The notes under the pieces: generated by a model
What the model was told of the DNA's origin: nothing
Database searches by the model: none
The model's input: only the letters and a program-made list of their open reading frames with translations
In this document: positions 1 to 9,466 of the stretch, one piece after another
Numbering within the stretch: the first letter of the stretch is position 1
How the letters are laid out: each line of letters begins with the position of its first letter
Origin: Torulaspora globosa
Taxonomy: Eukaryota > Ascomycota > Saccharomycetes > Saccharomycetales > Saccharomycetaceae
Assembly (NCBI RefSeq): GCF_014133895.1
Contig: NC_050729.1
Coordinates: 806,001-870,000 of the forward strand
Direction of reading: 5' to 3'
DNA length: 64,000 nucleotides
Made by a program: the position numbers and the translations under genes

Positions 1-145
1 AACCTAACTGGTTGGCACATTATGAAGTTACTCTTCTACAGTCATATATGTCTAGTAATCGGGCATCAAGTGTATGTGAGACCAGCAATAGCGTGAAATG
101 GACTCGGCCGGAGGTGGTGCTGTTCAATGCAGTCTAACATTGATT

Positions 146-1840
146 TCAGTCGTTCGAGCGACAGTCGATTCTCGAAACGATCGTCTCGATGGCCGTTACG
201 GTGCATGTAACGGTAATGTACTGTGGTGGATGGCTGCGGTATTCTTCGGTTGCATAATCACCGGTGGCTGTTGCACTTTCCTCGCTCTTTACTATGACTG
301 AGCGACTGCTTACTACTTGCAGATTGTACGATGAGTCTGGTGTTGCATCCACTTGCAGAGAGAGCGTGGCATTTGCGGGTGCCGTCCGTGAGTTAGTGGA
401 CACCGGCGAAAGTGTTTGCGATGTGTCGCTACTGCTGGGATTTGTTTGACTGGTAGCTCCGTTGCACGACTTTGAGCTCGCAAAAATGTCATAGTCGACT
501 GCAATTGGCTCGTCTGTTACCCAAGCAATAGCAGTGGCTTTCGTGGCACCGGGTATCCCGCCCTGCTTGCCAACTTTAACGAAGCTGTCCTGAGACGAAC
601 TGCCGTCATGATTTGCCTGGGCCAATGATATCAGATAGTTATCCAAGTCGTAGACCACATAGGCAGATGACAGGAATGCGCTCCCAAGTGTCATGGAATA
701 TGGAGCAGGCATGACGCCAAAACCGCAGTAACCATTTGAGGGCGGAAGCAGCAGGAAATTTCTCAATGGCACTGCAATTTTGATATCACCAAAATCAAAC
801 ACAAACTCTGTGTCATCATCATCAGCAGGACACTGGAAAATATAAACGCCGTCGTTTTCACTAAAAGTGGCGCCAACGAATGACGCCATCTCATCGGCAA
901 TCTCTGGTGGTGCGCTCATAAACGTAGTGCCGGAATCCAACAGCACGGGAAGTTTTGTGGTTGAAAACGTCTTACTTTTACAGTTTCTATCGCTTTTGGC
1001 GCCAATTCCCTGCAGCGTCATCGCCAGAGTGGCAGGTTTATCTACCACTTCAGGGTATTCGTTCACCATGGGAAAAGTGTACAATGGGCCGATGTACCTG
1101 CTAGGATCCACAGCACCGAATAGGATCGATCCAGAGTCCCCGCCTGCTTCACTGAGGTACAGCGAATATGCCACAACGTCAATGACACCCCCCTGTTTGA
1201 GTACTTGAGGAAAGTTAGGATAGAATCGCCCTGGAGCGTTATCGTAACCACGAACGGACTCTCTTCGGGCAAAGCCAATTCCCAGAACTCCTCCTATCGG
1301 GGCGGTAGCATAGTCAGCTACGCCAAACTGCAGTTCCGAAACATCGATCTCGCCCATGGAGATCTTTTCGCTAGCCCAATACCCGTCGGCGAACGACCCA
1401 TCACTGTAGTTTATGAAGAAACGACCAATATCCAGCTTTTTGATGGAGGAAGATGAATTCGCATCGAAAGTTCCCAGAGCACTGCAATCAATCGAAGGCT
1501 CAATTTGCTCGCCATTGTACGTCTGATTCAGCTGTACGCTATTCAAACAGTATGGGTTGGAGGAGCTGGCTACCCACAGATCTGCAGATCCGGTGTCCAT
1601 AACAACAGAAACCTCCTGACCGGGCGTACCTATGTTCAGCACGGTAGAGTAATAAACGTCCGATTCATGGAGCAGCTCAATCTCAGCGAAAGAACGCCTT
1701 TTCAGTTTACTTCTCAATCGACTTTCGCTTTTATGGATCGGAAGATGCAAGTGTCCCAGTCCTGGAGTCGGCCTAGACCGCACCAAAGAGACGAGAATAA
1801 ACACTACGAGAATGAAGCCAGCGATTTTTGGGAACCACAT
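146..1840 (-). CDS. BAR1: Secreted pepsin-type aspartyl protease, barrierpepsin/yapsin family (BAR1 position)
   Basis: A 564-aa aspartyl endopeptidase. Residues 1-22 form a hydrophobic signal peptide, and a dibasic KR at 48-49 before the mature domain fits Kex2-type propeptide removal. The two catalytic aspartates lie in DTGS (D82) and DSGTT (D302), with the flap-like YSDGS near 145. Several N-x-S/T sites fit a glycoprotein. The C-terminal 100 residues are Ser/Thr-rich and end in a polar tail (RIDCRSND) with no hydrophobic GPI signal, so it is probably secreted or wall-trapped, as Bar1 is, and not membrane-anchored like yapsins. It lies directly downstream of SNL1 on the same strand, exactly as BAR1 does in S. 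cerevisiae, where Bar1 degrades alpha-factor. Protease family is certain. Pheromone specificity is inferred from synteny only; a generic yapsin role is the alternative. Confidence 0.8.
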   Translation of the reverse strand: MWFPKIAGFILVVFILVSLVRSRPTPGLGHLHLPIHKSESRLRSKLKRRSFAEIELLHESDVYYSTVLNIGTPGQEVSVVMDTGSADLWVASSSNPYCLNSVQLNQTYNGEQIEPSIDCSALGTFDANSSSSIKKLDIGRFFINYSDGSFADGYWASEKISMGEIDVSELQFGVADYATAPIGGVLGIGFARRESVRGYDNAPGRFYPNFPQVLKQGGVIDVVAYSLYLSEAGGDSGSILFGAVDPSRYIGPLYTFPMVNEYPEVVDKPATLAMTLQGIGAKSDRNCKSKTFSTTKLPVLLDSGTTFMSAPPEIADEMASFVGATFSENDGVYIFQCPADDDDTEFVFDFGDIKIAVPLRNFLLLPPSNGYCGFGVMPAPYSMTLGSAFLSSAYVVYDLDNYLISLAQANHDGSSSQDSFVKVGKQGGIPGATKATAIAWVTDEPIAVDYDIFASSKSCNGATSQTNPSSSDTSQTLSPVSTNSRTAPANATLSLQVDATPDSSYNLQVVSSRSVIVKSEESATATGDYATEEYRSHPPQYITVTCTVTAIETIVSRIDCRSND

Positions 1841-2129
1841 TTCACAAATTTCTCCTTCCTTGCCAGGAATAAATCGTAACCAGGACAGAGGTCATGAGTC
1901 CTTATATACCAATATTTTGCAATCCCGAAGGCCGAATATCCCACAAAATATCAAACCGCATCAGCCAGCGTTTCAGCCCTTCGAGCCTTCGAGACCTCTT
2001 TGGTTGCTTACGGTCTGCAACGCCTGGTCATTATATGACCTGAAAGCGGAAACGGACTGCTAATATACGTAAAACGAATCACTTACTGGGGTTACGGCCC
2101 CACGTTAAATACGGGCACCTAGCAACTAA

Positions 2130-2648
2130 TTAGGCCAATTTATCTAGCAATTTCAGGTGCGTCTGTATTTCCTTTATGACCGTCTTGCGCTGCTGCTTAA
2201 GCGTCAGCTTTTTTTCACCTGGCACGTTGGAAAGATCGATGCCATCGAGCTCGATCAAAAGCTTTAAAAGCATCTCATTATAGTAATTCCGCTGGTATAT
2301 CTGATCCTTGTCGCCGGCATTGTAGTTCTCCAGCAGTTTCAGCACACCTTGCTCGTACTCGTCGAGGAATCTTAGACGTACATTATGAATTCTTCTCTCC
2401 GGAGTCATCGGGATGGGTTTGTCATGCTCTTTCTTCGCAGAAGCCCTGGCGGGTTTCTTCCTACGTTGATGATCTTTCTTCGTAGCCTTCCGACTTGTAA
2501 GCCTGAGATTTCTCCATAGAATGGCCGTTACGATGATCGCAGCTGCACCCGTCAAATAGACAGAGCTTGACATTGCAGAGCCCTCTGGGACGTATTGGTC
2601 GACCAGGGGTTTCAAGTTCCCTTTGTAAAAGCCAATTACGCGATCCAT
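2130..2648 (-). CDS. SNL1: Snl1-like membrane-anchored BAG-domain Hsp70 co-chaperone
   Basis: A 172-aa protein (S. cerevisiae Snl1: 159 aa). One membrane segment at about residues 28-45 is followed by a very basic stretch (KKDHQRRKKPARASAKK). The C-terminal BAG domain contains the well conserved block YQRNYYNEMLLKLLIELDG. Snl1 is tail-out in the ER/nuclear envelope and acts as a nucleotide-exchange factor for cytosolic Hsp70; it also associates with ribosomes. The open frame continues 18 bases upstream only through a TTG, so the first true ATG at 2648 is taken as start. It is divergent from VID28 and followed by BAR1, matching S. cerevisiae order. Confidence 0.9.
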   Translation of the reverse strand: MDRVIGFYKGNLKPLVDQYVPEGSAMSSSVYLTGAAAIIVTAILWRNLRLTSRKATKKDHQRRKKPARASAKKEHDKPIPMTPERRIHNVRLRFLDEYEQGVLKLLENYNAGDKDQIYQRNYYNEMLLKLLIELDGIDLSNVPGEKKLTLKQQRKTVIKEIQTHLKLLDKLA

Positions 2649-3046
2649 AGTGTCGATTGACCTCAATAGTGTCTTCTTTGAAGGTTCATATTCGGCTGCG
2701 GTACGACCTGCTCGCTTTTACTCGAGGTATTGGAATTTCAGCTTAAATAAAACAACAGGAAGAAACCAGCAAGAAAGGCAATGGTCGCATTGAAACTTGA
2801 TTACAATGGTCACAGCCAGGGACGGCTAGCCATTGCTGATGGTGAGATTTCTGAGGCCGATTGACCAGCAATACAGGTCTTCCTTTTATCATAGGTCTAT
2901 TCGTACCGTATGACGGTTCTAACAAGAGAACCCTACTGAGCTATTCAAGGGATAAACTGGATTGATCGCCGGTGTTCACAGAAGTGTTTGGACGCTCTCG
3001 TGTTTCAAGCTGCCCATCACTGTCAAGAAACTCACTGTTATCGGCT
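2649..3046. promoter_or_regulatory. Divergent intergenic region between SNL1 and VID28
   Basis: About 400 bases between two divergently transcribed genes. It must hold both promoters. No clear TATA box, repeat, RNA gene or conserved transcription-factor site was recognised. Confidence 0.5.
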
Positions 3047-5725
3047 ATGCAGCTATCCAGGGCGGTCCTCGAGAAGCTTAGCAGCTCGCTAATCGGCGAC
3101 CAAGTGGCCAAAGTTGAGCTTTTAGCGAATTCCGAAGCTGGTCTTTTGGAAGAGTTGGCAGATTTTGGAGCTTCTCCTTCTACTCTAGATCTTAAATTGG
3201 ATATATGGTTTACAGCGTTGCGGCTGGAGGCATACATTAGGGATGAGCTCGGAGATTTGTACATCGATAGGGTTAATCGAGTGTTCCAGGAGCGCAGCTT
3301 GCCATTCAATTTGGTCAGAAATAATCCTTCCACCAATTACAAGTACATGAGGTTGATTAACTTATGTGTGAAATTATGTGTGCCGTGTGTTTACCCACAT
3401 GCATCTTTGCTGCGGGACGGACTCGCTCATTTAATTATTCGGAGAGCAGTCGAAGAAGCGGGAGAAGGCGGGAACGGATCCAGCGATGATTTAGCGACTA
3501 TCGTGGAGTTGCTCACATTCTTTCTGCGCGAGAAGGAAACGCGAGGTTCCGATATTGAGCTGCTTGGCCCGCTTGAGGATATATTACGAGAAATTGTTGG
3601 CAAGTATGGTTATCAACTCCAGTTCAATTATGCGATCCGTGTAAAGATCTCTAAGACTCCTTCCTCGTCCGCGAAGTACGATCCTTTCGGTAATAAGGGT
3701 TTGGAACTCAACACCACTATTCCAAACGCTGTCAGCATAGAGAATCCACTGGAGCGCAGCCTGCTGTCACTCTCCTTGGCATTATATTCCAGCCTCTTCC
3801 AGACGCTGCGATCTAAACTAGATGACATACCGGCAGAGCTTTGGAAGGATATCCATTTCTGCACATTCGTCACTAGTCTCCTGAAAAGCGGCGATATCAG
3901 CTTGAGATGTGCCGCTTTGACGTTTCTGATTCAGCCCTATTTCATGGATGAGAAGGCCTGGAGCCAGAAGCAGAGATTGCATCAGGCCTTACCATACTTG
4001 GTCGACTGCCTCAACTTTCAACCGTTACCCTCGTGGTTTGACCCGTTTGATAGCTTAAATTCATTGATCGAATTGTATCATAGACACGAACCGTCGAGCA
4101 ACCCAGTAATTATATTCCTCTCCAAGACGAATATGATGTATGGATTGTTGACACTTTTCGCCGACTGTCTATCCTTGAAGTACCAAAATAAGTACTCATT
4201 GCGGTCAACCACTAGGTTTATCAAATTGTGCGCATCATTCGCAGCCCACGACGAGCTCTACAGATCATTGTTGCTAGAACAGAAGTCTCTATTGAATCAT
4301 TTGGAGTTCGGTTTAGAGCGACATTTGGAGTTACTTGAAGAATTTCTGTCCCGCAAGCAGATCCTCTTTGATTCCCAAGACGAGAACTCACGAAACTTAC
4401 CTCCTTTGTATGATAGCGAGCTAGCTATGGCCTGGCTGCTTCTCCTGAAGTCTTTTTCGAGAAGTGTTTCTGCACTAAGAACGTCATTGAAACGGAACAG
4501 TCTAGCTGAGCTTTTATTGAATCTGGTCAGGGTTTCATACAGGGTTCTGCAGGAATGCAAGGTTGCAGGTAAAGATTTTCTAACAGCTGAAATCGATATT
4601 ATGAGTGTTACATTGGGCTGTATTTGCAATTTCGTTGTAGAGTTCTCCAACTTGCAATCTCTCATTTCAAATAATGGAATTGTGGCCCTGATTGGCGACA
4701 TCCTGAGGGATCCTCTGTTTAATTCGAGGCTGGTGGACAACGGACAGGCCCCTATGCCTCTTCAGGCGAGTGCTGACAAAGTCAAAACTAACGCTCTATG
4801 GGTTTTGAGGCATCTGATGTATAATTGTCGTAACCCAGAGAAACTGGATCTCCTTTCGAAGATACCAATGTCCAAAATACTGGAGTTCATCAACGATCCG
4901 AGCTGGCCAGTACAGGAACAATGTTTCGAGCTTATAAGAAATTTAACCTGCAATTCAAGGAAAGTGGTCAACATACTGCTGGAGAATTTTAGGGACATAA
5001 CATACGAGACTGATGCTGAAACATCTGCGAAAATTGCCCGGGGAACCACTTACCTGTTCCAGTTTCTGGCTAGGAAGATCATGCTTATCGACCCGACCGA
5101 TAACATTCAGAAAAGAACTTTAATTGGTGTGCTCTATATCATCGTTAACTTGGTGGCAGTGAACGAGAATAAAAAAGAGCTAGTTATCCAGCAAGATGAG
5201 ATTCTTGACATCCTACGTGATATACTCTCTGAATCCCAGCAAAACGTAGGAAGGTACGGTAACGATAGCAAGCTCAAACTGGCAAGCCTATGGGTCTTGA
5301 ACAATTTACTCTGGAACTCCGCAATCTCCCATTACACTCATCACGCATTAGAAGGTTACACGCTGCCGCACAAAGGTGATGAAAGCCCCCACCAAATAAC
5401 TGGCTCACCTTTCGCGAGCGAAACAGGCATAGATATTAGCACAGAAGCAGGCGACGATGAGGACGACGAGGATATGGATGATGACCTGGATGATGCCGAC
5501 GATGAAGACGACGATGAAGAGGAGGAATTCGTTCACGATTCAGTCAGTAACGCAAAAGCGAGAACAAGAGCCAACGAAGCAGCCGTTGAGAGATGTAAGA
5601 AGCTCCTCAAGATCGGCATTTACGACCTAGTGAAGAAAAATGTTTTTGACGAATCGCTCTCGGTTAGGGAAAAAGCTCGTACCTTGCAGTACCACATGGA
5701 TTTGCTACTCAAAGATGCGTCATAG
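3047..5725 (+). CDS. VID28: GID/CTLH E3 ubiquitin ligase armadillo-repeat subunit (Vid28/Gid5)
   Basis: An 892-aa helical-repeat protein (S. cerevisiae Vid28/Gid5: 921 aa). It is the scaffold subunit of the GID ubiquitin ligase that holds the substrate receptor Gid4, used in degradation of gluconeogenic enzymes after glucose return. Armadillo-type helical repeats run through most of the length; NALWVLRHLMYNCRNPEKL and LASLWVLNNLLWN are typical. A strongly acidic Asp/Glu tract lies at about residues 805-835, before a conserved C-terminal helix pair. An open frame extends upstream to 2972 but only through a GTG; the first ATG, at 3047, gives MQLSRAVLEKLSSSLIGDQ, which matches the family's N-terminus. 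It is next to SNL1, as in S. cerevisiae. Confidence 0.92.
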   Translation: MQLSRAVLEKLSSSLIGDQVAKVELLANSEAGLLEELADFGASPSTLDLKLDIWFTALRLEAYIRDELGDLYIDRVNRVFQERSLPFNLVRNNPSTNYKYMRLINLCVKLCVPCVYPHASLLRDGLAHLIIRRAVEEAGEGGNGSSDDLATIVELLTFFLREKETRGSDIELLGPLEDILREIVGKYGYQLQFNYAIRVKISKTPSSSAKYDPFGNKGLELNTTIPNAVSIENPLERSLLSLSLALYSSLFQTLRSKLDDIPAELWKDIHFCTFVTSLLKSGDISLRCAALTFLIQPYFMDEKAWSQKQRLHQALPYLVDCLNFQPLPSWFDPFDSLNSLIELYHRHEPSSNPVIIFLSKTNMMYGLLTLFADCLSLKYQNKYSLRSTTRFIKLCASFAAHDELYRSLLLEQKSLLNHLEFGLERHLELLEEFLSRKQILFDSQDENSRNLPPLYDSELAMAWLLLLKSFSRSVSALRTSLKRNSLAELLLNLVRVSYRVLQECKVAGKDFLTAEIDIMSVTLGCICNFVVEFSNLQSLISNNGIVALIGDILRDPLFNSRLVDNGQAPMPLQASADKVKTNALWVLRHLMYNCRNPEKLDLLSKIPMSKILEFINDPSWPVQEQCFELIRNLTCNSRKVVNILLENFRDITYETDAETSAKIARGTTYLFQFLARKIMLIDPTDNIQKRTLIGVLYIIVNLVAVNENKKELVIQQDEILDILRDILSESQQNVGRYGNDSKLKLASLWVLNNLLWNSAISHYTHHALEGYTLPHKGDESPHQITGSPFASETGIDISTEAGDDEDDEDMDDDLDDADDEDDDEEEEFVHDSVSNAKARTRANEAAVERCKKLLKIGIYDLVKKNVFDESLSVREKARTLQYHMDLLLKDAS

Positions 5726-5820
5726 GAATACATGAATACCTGCCGATCGGTAGCAGGAAAGTCCAACAATGCAACGTCCTGCGGCTCGTGATATTATGGC
5801 CATATTGTTTAAATATCGGG

Positions 5821-5909
5821 TCACGTGATCGGAACCCACAGTTGTGGCAGGAGCAGTTCTTAGAGCAGTGATATCGAATGAGAGGACATAACTGAAAGAA
5901 CTATAAAAG
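5821..5909 (+). promoter_or_regulatory. Sulfur-regulon promoter elements of MET10: Cbf1 site, Met31/32 site and TATA box
   Basis: Seen directly: TCACGTGA at 5821-5828 (a perfect Cbf1 E-box), CCACAGTT at 5836-5843 (AACTGTGG on the other strand, the Met31/Met32 core) and TATAAAAG at 5902-5909, about 85 bases before the MET10 ATG. In S. cerevisiae Cbf1 and Met31/32 recruit the activator Met4 to sulfate-assimilation genes. The two sites are 7 bases apart, the close pairing typical of Met4 targets. Function is inferred from motif match and the downstream gene. Confidence 0.8.
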
Positions 5910-5993
5910 GACTCTTGGCTGTTCGACCTAGGGAGGATGATTCGGACCTAAAAGCAAGCAGAGAGGCTTTGATTCCGATAAGAATAACTCAGG

Positions 5994-8900
5994 ATGTCGG
6001 TTTCGTTTTTAACCAACCCGTTCGACGAACCCAGAGATCCTAAAAAGCTGCCTGCTTATGGAAGTCCCTCGGCTGCCATTGGCTCTGTGTTGTATAACAA
6101 TGTGAAAACAATCTTCAGTTATAAGACGTTTTCAGATCCCGACCTACTGGACAATTGTTTGAAAAAATGGGCTACGAAGGATGACAGTGACGTGTTTTAC
6201 CAAGAGCTAGATATCAGGGCAGGTGCAGGACTTGCTCCTTTGGGATATGCCCGTAGCTTGCCACAGCTGAACGGCGCCGCTCAGGTGGTGGGTATTGTTG
6301 CCCCGGGCTACGCTTTGCCGTATTTTGTCAATACTTTTCAGAAATCTGAGAGAGCAGACGTTTCGTTTTTCTTTAGTGTAGGTGCCCTAAACTATGATGA
6401 GAAATCCAGCTCCATCGGAAGTGATTACGTTACAGCTTTGGATGCAGCAGCCAAGCTAGGATTCCCGGTTGTAACGCCAGTTTCGTCGCATGAAGTGCAA
6501 GCCGTGTCGCTATTGGCTCTGGCTTTGGCTAAATTTGGTAACAATGGAGGAGCCTTGAACTTATTTGACGGTCCTCACTATGCCAAGTCGATCTCTGAAT
6601 TCAGGGAGAAGGCTATTGAGGGTGAGTTGTTGAATAAGCTGGAGAAGTTGTTACCTCGGGAATCCAGCTTTGAAAGTGTCTTGCAGAGCTTCAACGAGGT
6701 AACGGGACTACGTCTCCATAATTTCGAGTATGACGGTAGTTCGAAGGCGGAAACTATTTTCGTCACATACGGTTCCGTTGAGAGCGAAGTTTTCAGGAAT
6801 GCAATCAAGTACCATGGTGATGAAGCTAATGTAGCGGTGATTTCAGTCCGTGTGCCCCTCCCATTCGATCTAGAAAAGTTTGTTACTCGAATTCCGCAAA
6901 CTGCTAAGAAGATTGTCGTCGTTGGTCAATCATTGGACTGCACTTCGTCAACTCTTTTGAGAAGGCAGGTGAGTGCTGCCCTATTCTACCATGGCAACAG
7001 GTCAGTTAGTGTATCGGAGTATATTTATGAGCCATCTTTCGTTTGGTCACCATCTGCTGTCGAACAGATTGTGGAAACATTTGTGCCAGGGTTCAAATCC
7101 TCGCTTACCGACCTATCTACAAAAAGCTTCATTTTCTGGGCTTCTGACAAAAGTCCCATCATTGATTTATCTTCGAGATTGGTTCATGCTTTGTCGTTGG
7201 TTGATGGCCAGACTGTCACCCTAAGAACGAAGTATGACAATATTGTCAATGCCGGTGCCTTCCAGGCTCAGTTTACTACTTCCCCCTCAACAGAAGGAGC
7301 ATTTGTATCTAATATTGAGCAAGCGGATGTTGCCATAGTGGAGAATATTGCTCTTTTGGACTCCTTGCAAGTGGCAGCAACTGTCAAAAAAAATGGTACA
7401 ATTCTGTTAGTTGGCCAGAAATCTTTGAAAGGCCAGGATGCAAGGCAACTAGAGAGTTATGTCAAAACTTTGGGAATCAGCGAATCTTTTTTCAAAACAG
7501 CGCACGATAAGCAGATCAAGGTCGTTGTTATAGACGCTGAGGCCATCGGCGATAGAGATGAGACCAAAGGCCGTACCCTTTCCTTTGTTATTCAGGCGGC
7601 ATTCTGGAAATATGCTTATGGCTATGATGTTGCCGAGAGTGTCCGTCGCATCTGGAATTCGGCAGGCACTGATTTGGAATTGTTAGCCGCTGTTTTATCC
7701 GATATAATATCCAGTGCACTGGAGGAAGGTGTAGCCGTGATTCCTCACGAAGCCTACAGCGCTGTAGAAGATGTCTCCAAAGAGGAAGAGGATTCTAAAT
7801 CAGCATCTGATCTACCGATATTTTTGACCGAGACTTCTTTCAGGCCTAACAATACTTCAATTTCTGAGCTGTCAGGAGCTCAATCAGCCTCAGATACGGA
7901 TATTTCCAAAAGGTTGGTTTTCAGTGAAGCCTATGGAGTTGAGAAGAGGCTAAGACCAGATTTACCAGTGAAGAATTACGTCGTCCGAGTGAAGGAAAAT
8001 AAACGAGTTACTCCCTCAGACTATGACAGAAATATCTTTCAGATCGAGTTTGACATTGAAGGCTCTGGGATGAAGTATGAGATCGGTGAAGCCCTCGGAG
8101 TGCATGCGAGAAATAATGAGGCGCAGGTTAAAGAGTTTTTGGCGTCCTACGGATTGAAAGAGAATGATGTTATACAAGTGGCCAACAAGGACCAGCCAGA
8201 GATCTTGGAATCAAGAACTGTTTTGCAAGCTTTCATTGAGAATCTAGACATCTTTGGTAAGCCACCTAAGAAATTCTACGAGTCTTTGATTGACTTCGCC
8301 ACTGACGAAGACGAGAAGAAAGAGCTTCAAGAGATAGTTTCGGAGCCCGGTTCAGTACGTTTGAAAAGATATCAGGATGTTGAATTCTACACGTATGCTG
8401 ACATTTTCGACCTTTTCCCTTCTGTTAGACCGTGCCTCGAGGATTTGGTAACCATTATTGCTCCTCTAAAGAGAAGGGAATACTCTATTGCTTCATCGCA
8501 AAAGATTCACAAGAATGAGGTTCATTTGTTAATTGTCGTTGTGGAATGGCTTGACAACAAGGGAAGGAAGAGATTCGGCCAAGCTTCGAAGTATCTTTCC
8601 GACTTGCGTGTTGGCTCTGAATTGGTTGTGAGCGTCAAACCATCTGTGATGAAACTGCCACCAAATCCCGAACAGCCAGTTATCATGAGTGGACTGGGCA
8701 CTGGGTTGGCACCTTTCAAGGCGATCGTAGAGGAGAAGCTATGGCAGAGGCAACAGGGTTATGACATCGGTGATGTCTATCTGTATCTTGGTTCCAGACA
8801 TAAGCGTGAAGAGTATCTGTACGGAGAGCTGTGGGAAGCGTACAAGGACGCAGGCATTATAACTCACATCGGAGCTGCTTTTTCCAGAGATCAGCCTCAG

Positions 8901-9134
8901 AAGATTTACATTCAAGATAGAATCAAGGAAAATTTGAAGGAGCTAAAGGTGGCAATGATTGATCAAGTGGGTTCATTCTACCTGTGTGGTCCAACATGGC
9001 CTGTCCCTGATATTACTCAAGCACTGAAAGACATTCTTGCCGCAGATGCGGAGGAGAGAGATGTAAAGATTGATCTGAACGCTGAAATTGAGGAGTTGAA
9101 AGAGTCATCCAGGTACATCTTAGAAGTCTACTGA
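5994..9134 (+). CDS. MET10: Sulfite reductase (NADPH) flavoprotein alpha subunit
   Basis: A 1046-aa protein (S. cerevisiae Met10: 1035 aa). It passes electrons from NADPH to the haem-containing beta subunit (Met5) in the reduction of sulfite to sulfide during methionine and cysteine synthesis. The N-terminal half resembles the pyruvate:ferredoxin oxidoreductase fold, as usual for Met10. The C-terminal third is a ferredoxin-reductase module with the FAD-binding RREYSIASS near residue 827 and the NADPH-binding GLGTGLAPFK near 900, ending in a conserved aromatic-containing tail. The ATG at 5994 follows a TATA box by about 85 bases. It is convergent with SMC2, the same pairing as on S. cerevisiae chromosome VI. 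Confidence 0.96.
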   Translation: MSVSFLTNPFDEPRDPKKLPAYGSPSAAIGSVLYNNVKTIFSYKTFSDPDLLDNCLKKWATKDDSDVFYQELDIRAGAGLAPLGYARSLPQLNGAAQVVGIVAPGYALPYFVNTFQKSERADVSFFFSVGALNYDEKSSSIGSDYVTALDAAAKLGFPVVTPVSSHEVQAVSLLALALAKFGNNGGALNLFDGPHYAKSISEFREKAIEGELLNKLEKLLPRESSFESVLQSFNEVTGLRLHNFEYDGSSKAETIFVTYGSVESEVFRNAIKYHGDEANVAVISVRVPLPFDLEKFVTRIPQTAKKIVVVGQSLDCTSSTLLRRQVSAALFYHGNRSVSVSEYIYEPSFVWSPSAVEQIVETFVPGFKSSLTDLSTKSFIFWASDKSPIIDLSSRLVHALSLVDGQTVTLRTKYDNIVNAGAFQAQFTTSPSTEGAFVSNIEQADVAIVENIALLDSLQVAATVKKNGTILLVGQKSLKGQDARQLESYVKTLGISESFFKTAHDKQIKVVVIDAEAIGDRDETKGRTLSFVIQAAFWKYAYGYDVAESVRRIWNSAGTDLELLAAVLSDIISSALEEGVAVIPHEAYSAVEDVSKEEEDSKSASDLPIFLTETSFRPNNTSISELSGAQSASDTDISKRLVFSEAYGVEKRLRPDLPVKNYVVRVKENKRVTPSDYDRNIFQIEFDIEGSGMKYEIGEALGVHARNNEAQVKEFLASYGLKENDVIQVANKDQPEILESRTVLQAFIENLDIFGKPPKKFYESLIDFATDEDEKKELQEIVSEPGSVRLKRYQDVEFYTYADIFDLFPSVRPCLEDLVTIIAPLKRREYSIASSQKIHKNEVHLLIVVVEWLDNKGRKRFGQASKYLSDLRVGSELVVSVKPSVMKLPPNPEQPVIMSGLGTGLAPFKAIVEEKLWQRQQGYDIGDVYLYLGSRHKREEYLYGELWEAYKDAGIITHIGAAFSRDQPQKIYIQDRIKENLKELKVAMIDQVGSFYLCGPTWPVPDITQALKDILAADAEERDVKIDLNAEIEELKESSRYILEVY

Positions 9135-9466
9135 GTGGGAAGCGAAACCCCGATCGCTAACTGGAAGGGATTGGTTACTGTAAGGGTGGGAATATGACTT
9201 CCGGGTTTTCTCGTTACTTATAATCTTTATCTTACTTTGAGTAGAAACAAATCTTCCTCTCAGGATATTTTCTTCAGAAACTATCGTCGTCTTAAAAGCA
9301 CTATACAGAATTCTATCAAGGCTTTTGGAAGAGTCATGATACGGATTAGAACAACAGTCGTAGTTGGGTAGTATAAGCGTCAATGTTACCCATTTGCATA
9401 CTTATACTTAAATGTTTATAAACTCTTAGAACAGGATGTGCTCGCAACGAAACGTTGACTGCGGTG
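9135..9466. other. Convergent intergenic region MET10/SMC2
   Basis: 332 bases of shared 3' flank between converging genes. AT-rich in parts; no ORF of note, RNA gene or repeat recognised. Confidence 0.5.

Noticed and set aside
1856..1869. Mcm1-like palindrome TTCC-N6-GGAA upstream of BAR1
   Set aside because: Its centre is GC-containing and it lies only 16-29 bases before the ATG, too close for an upstream operator.
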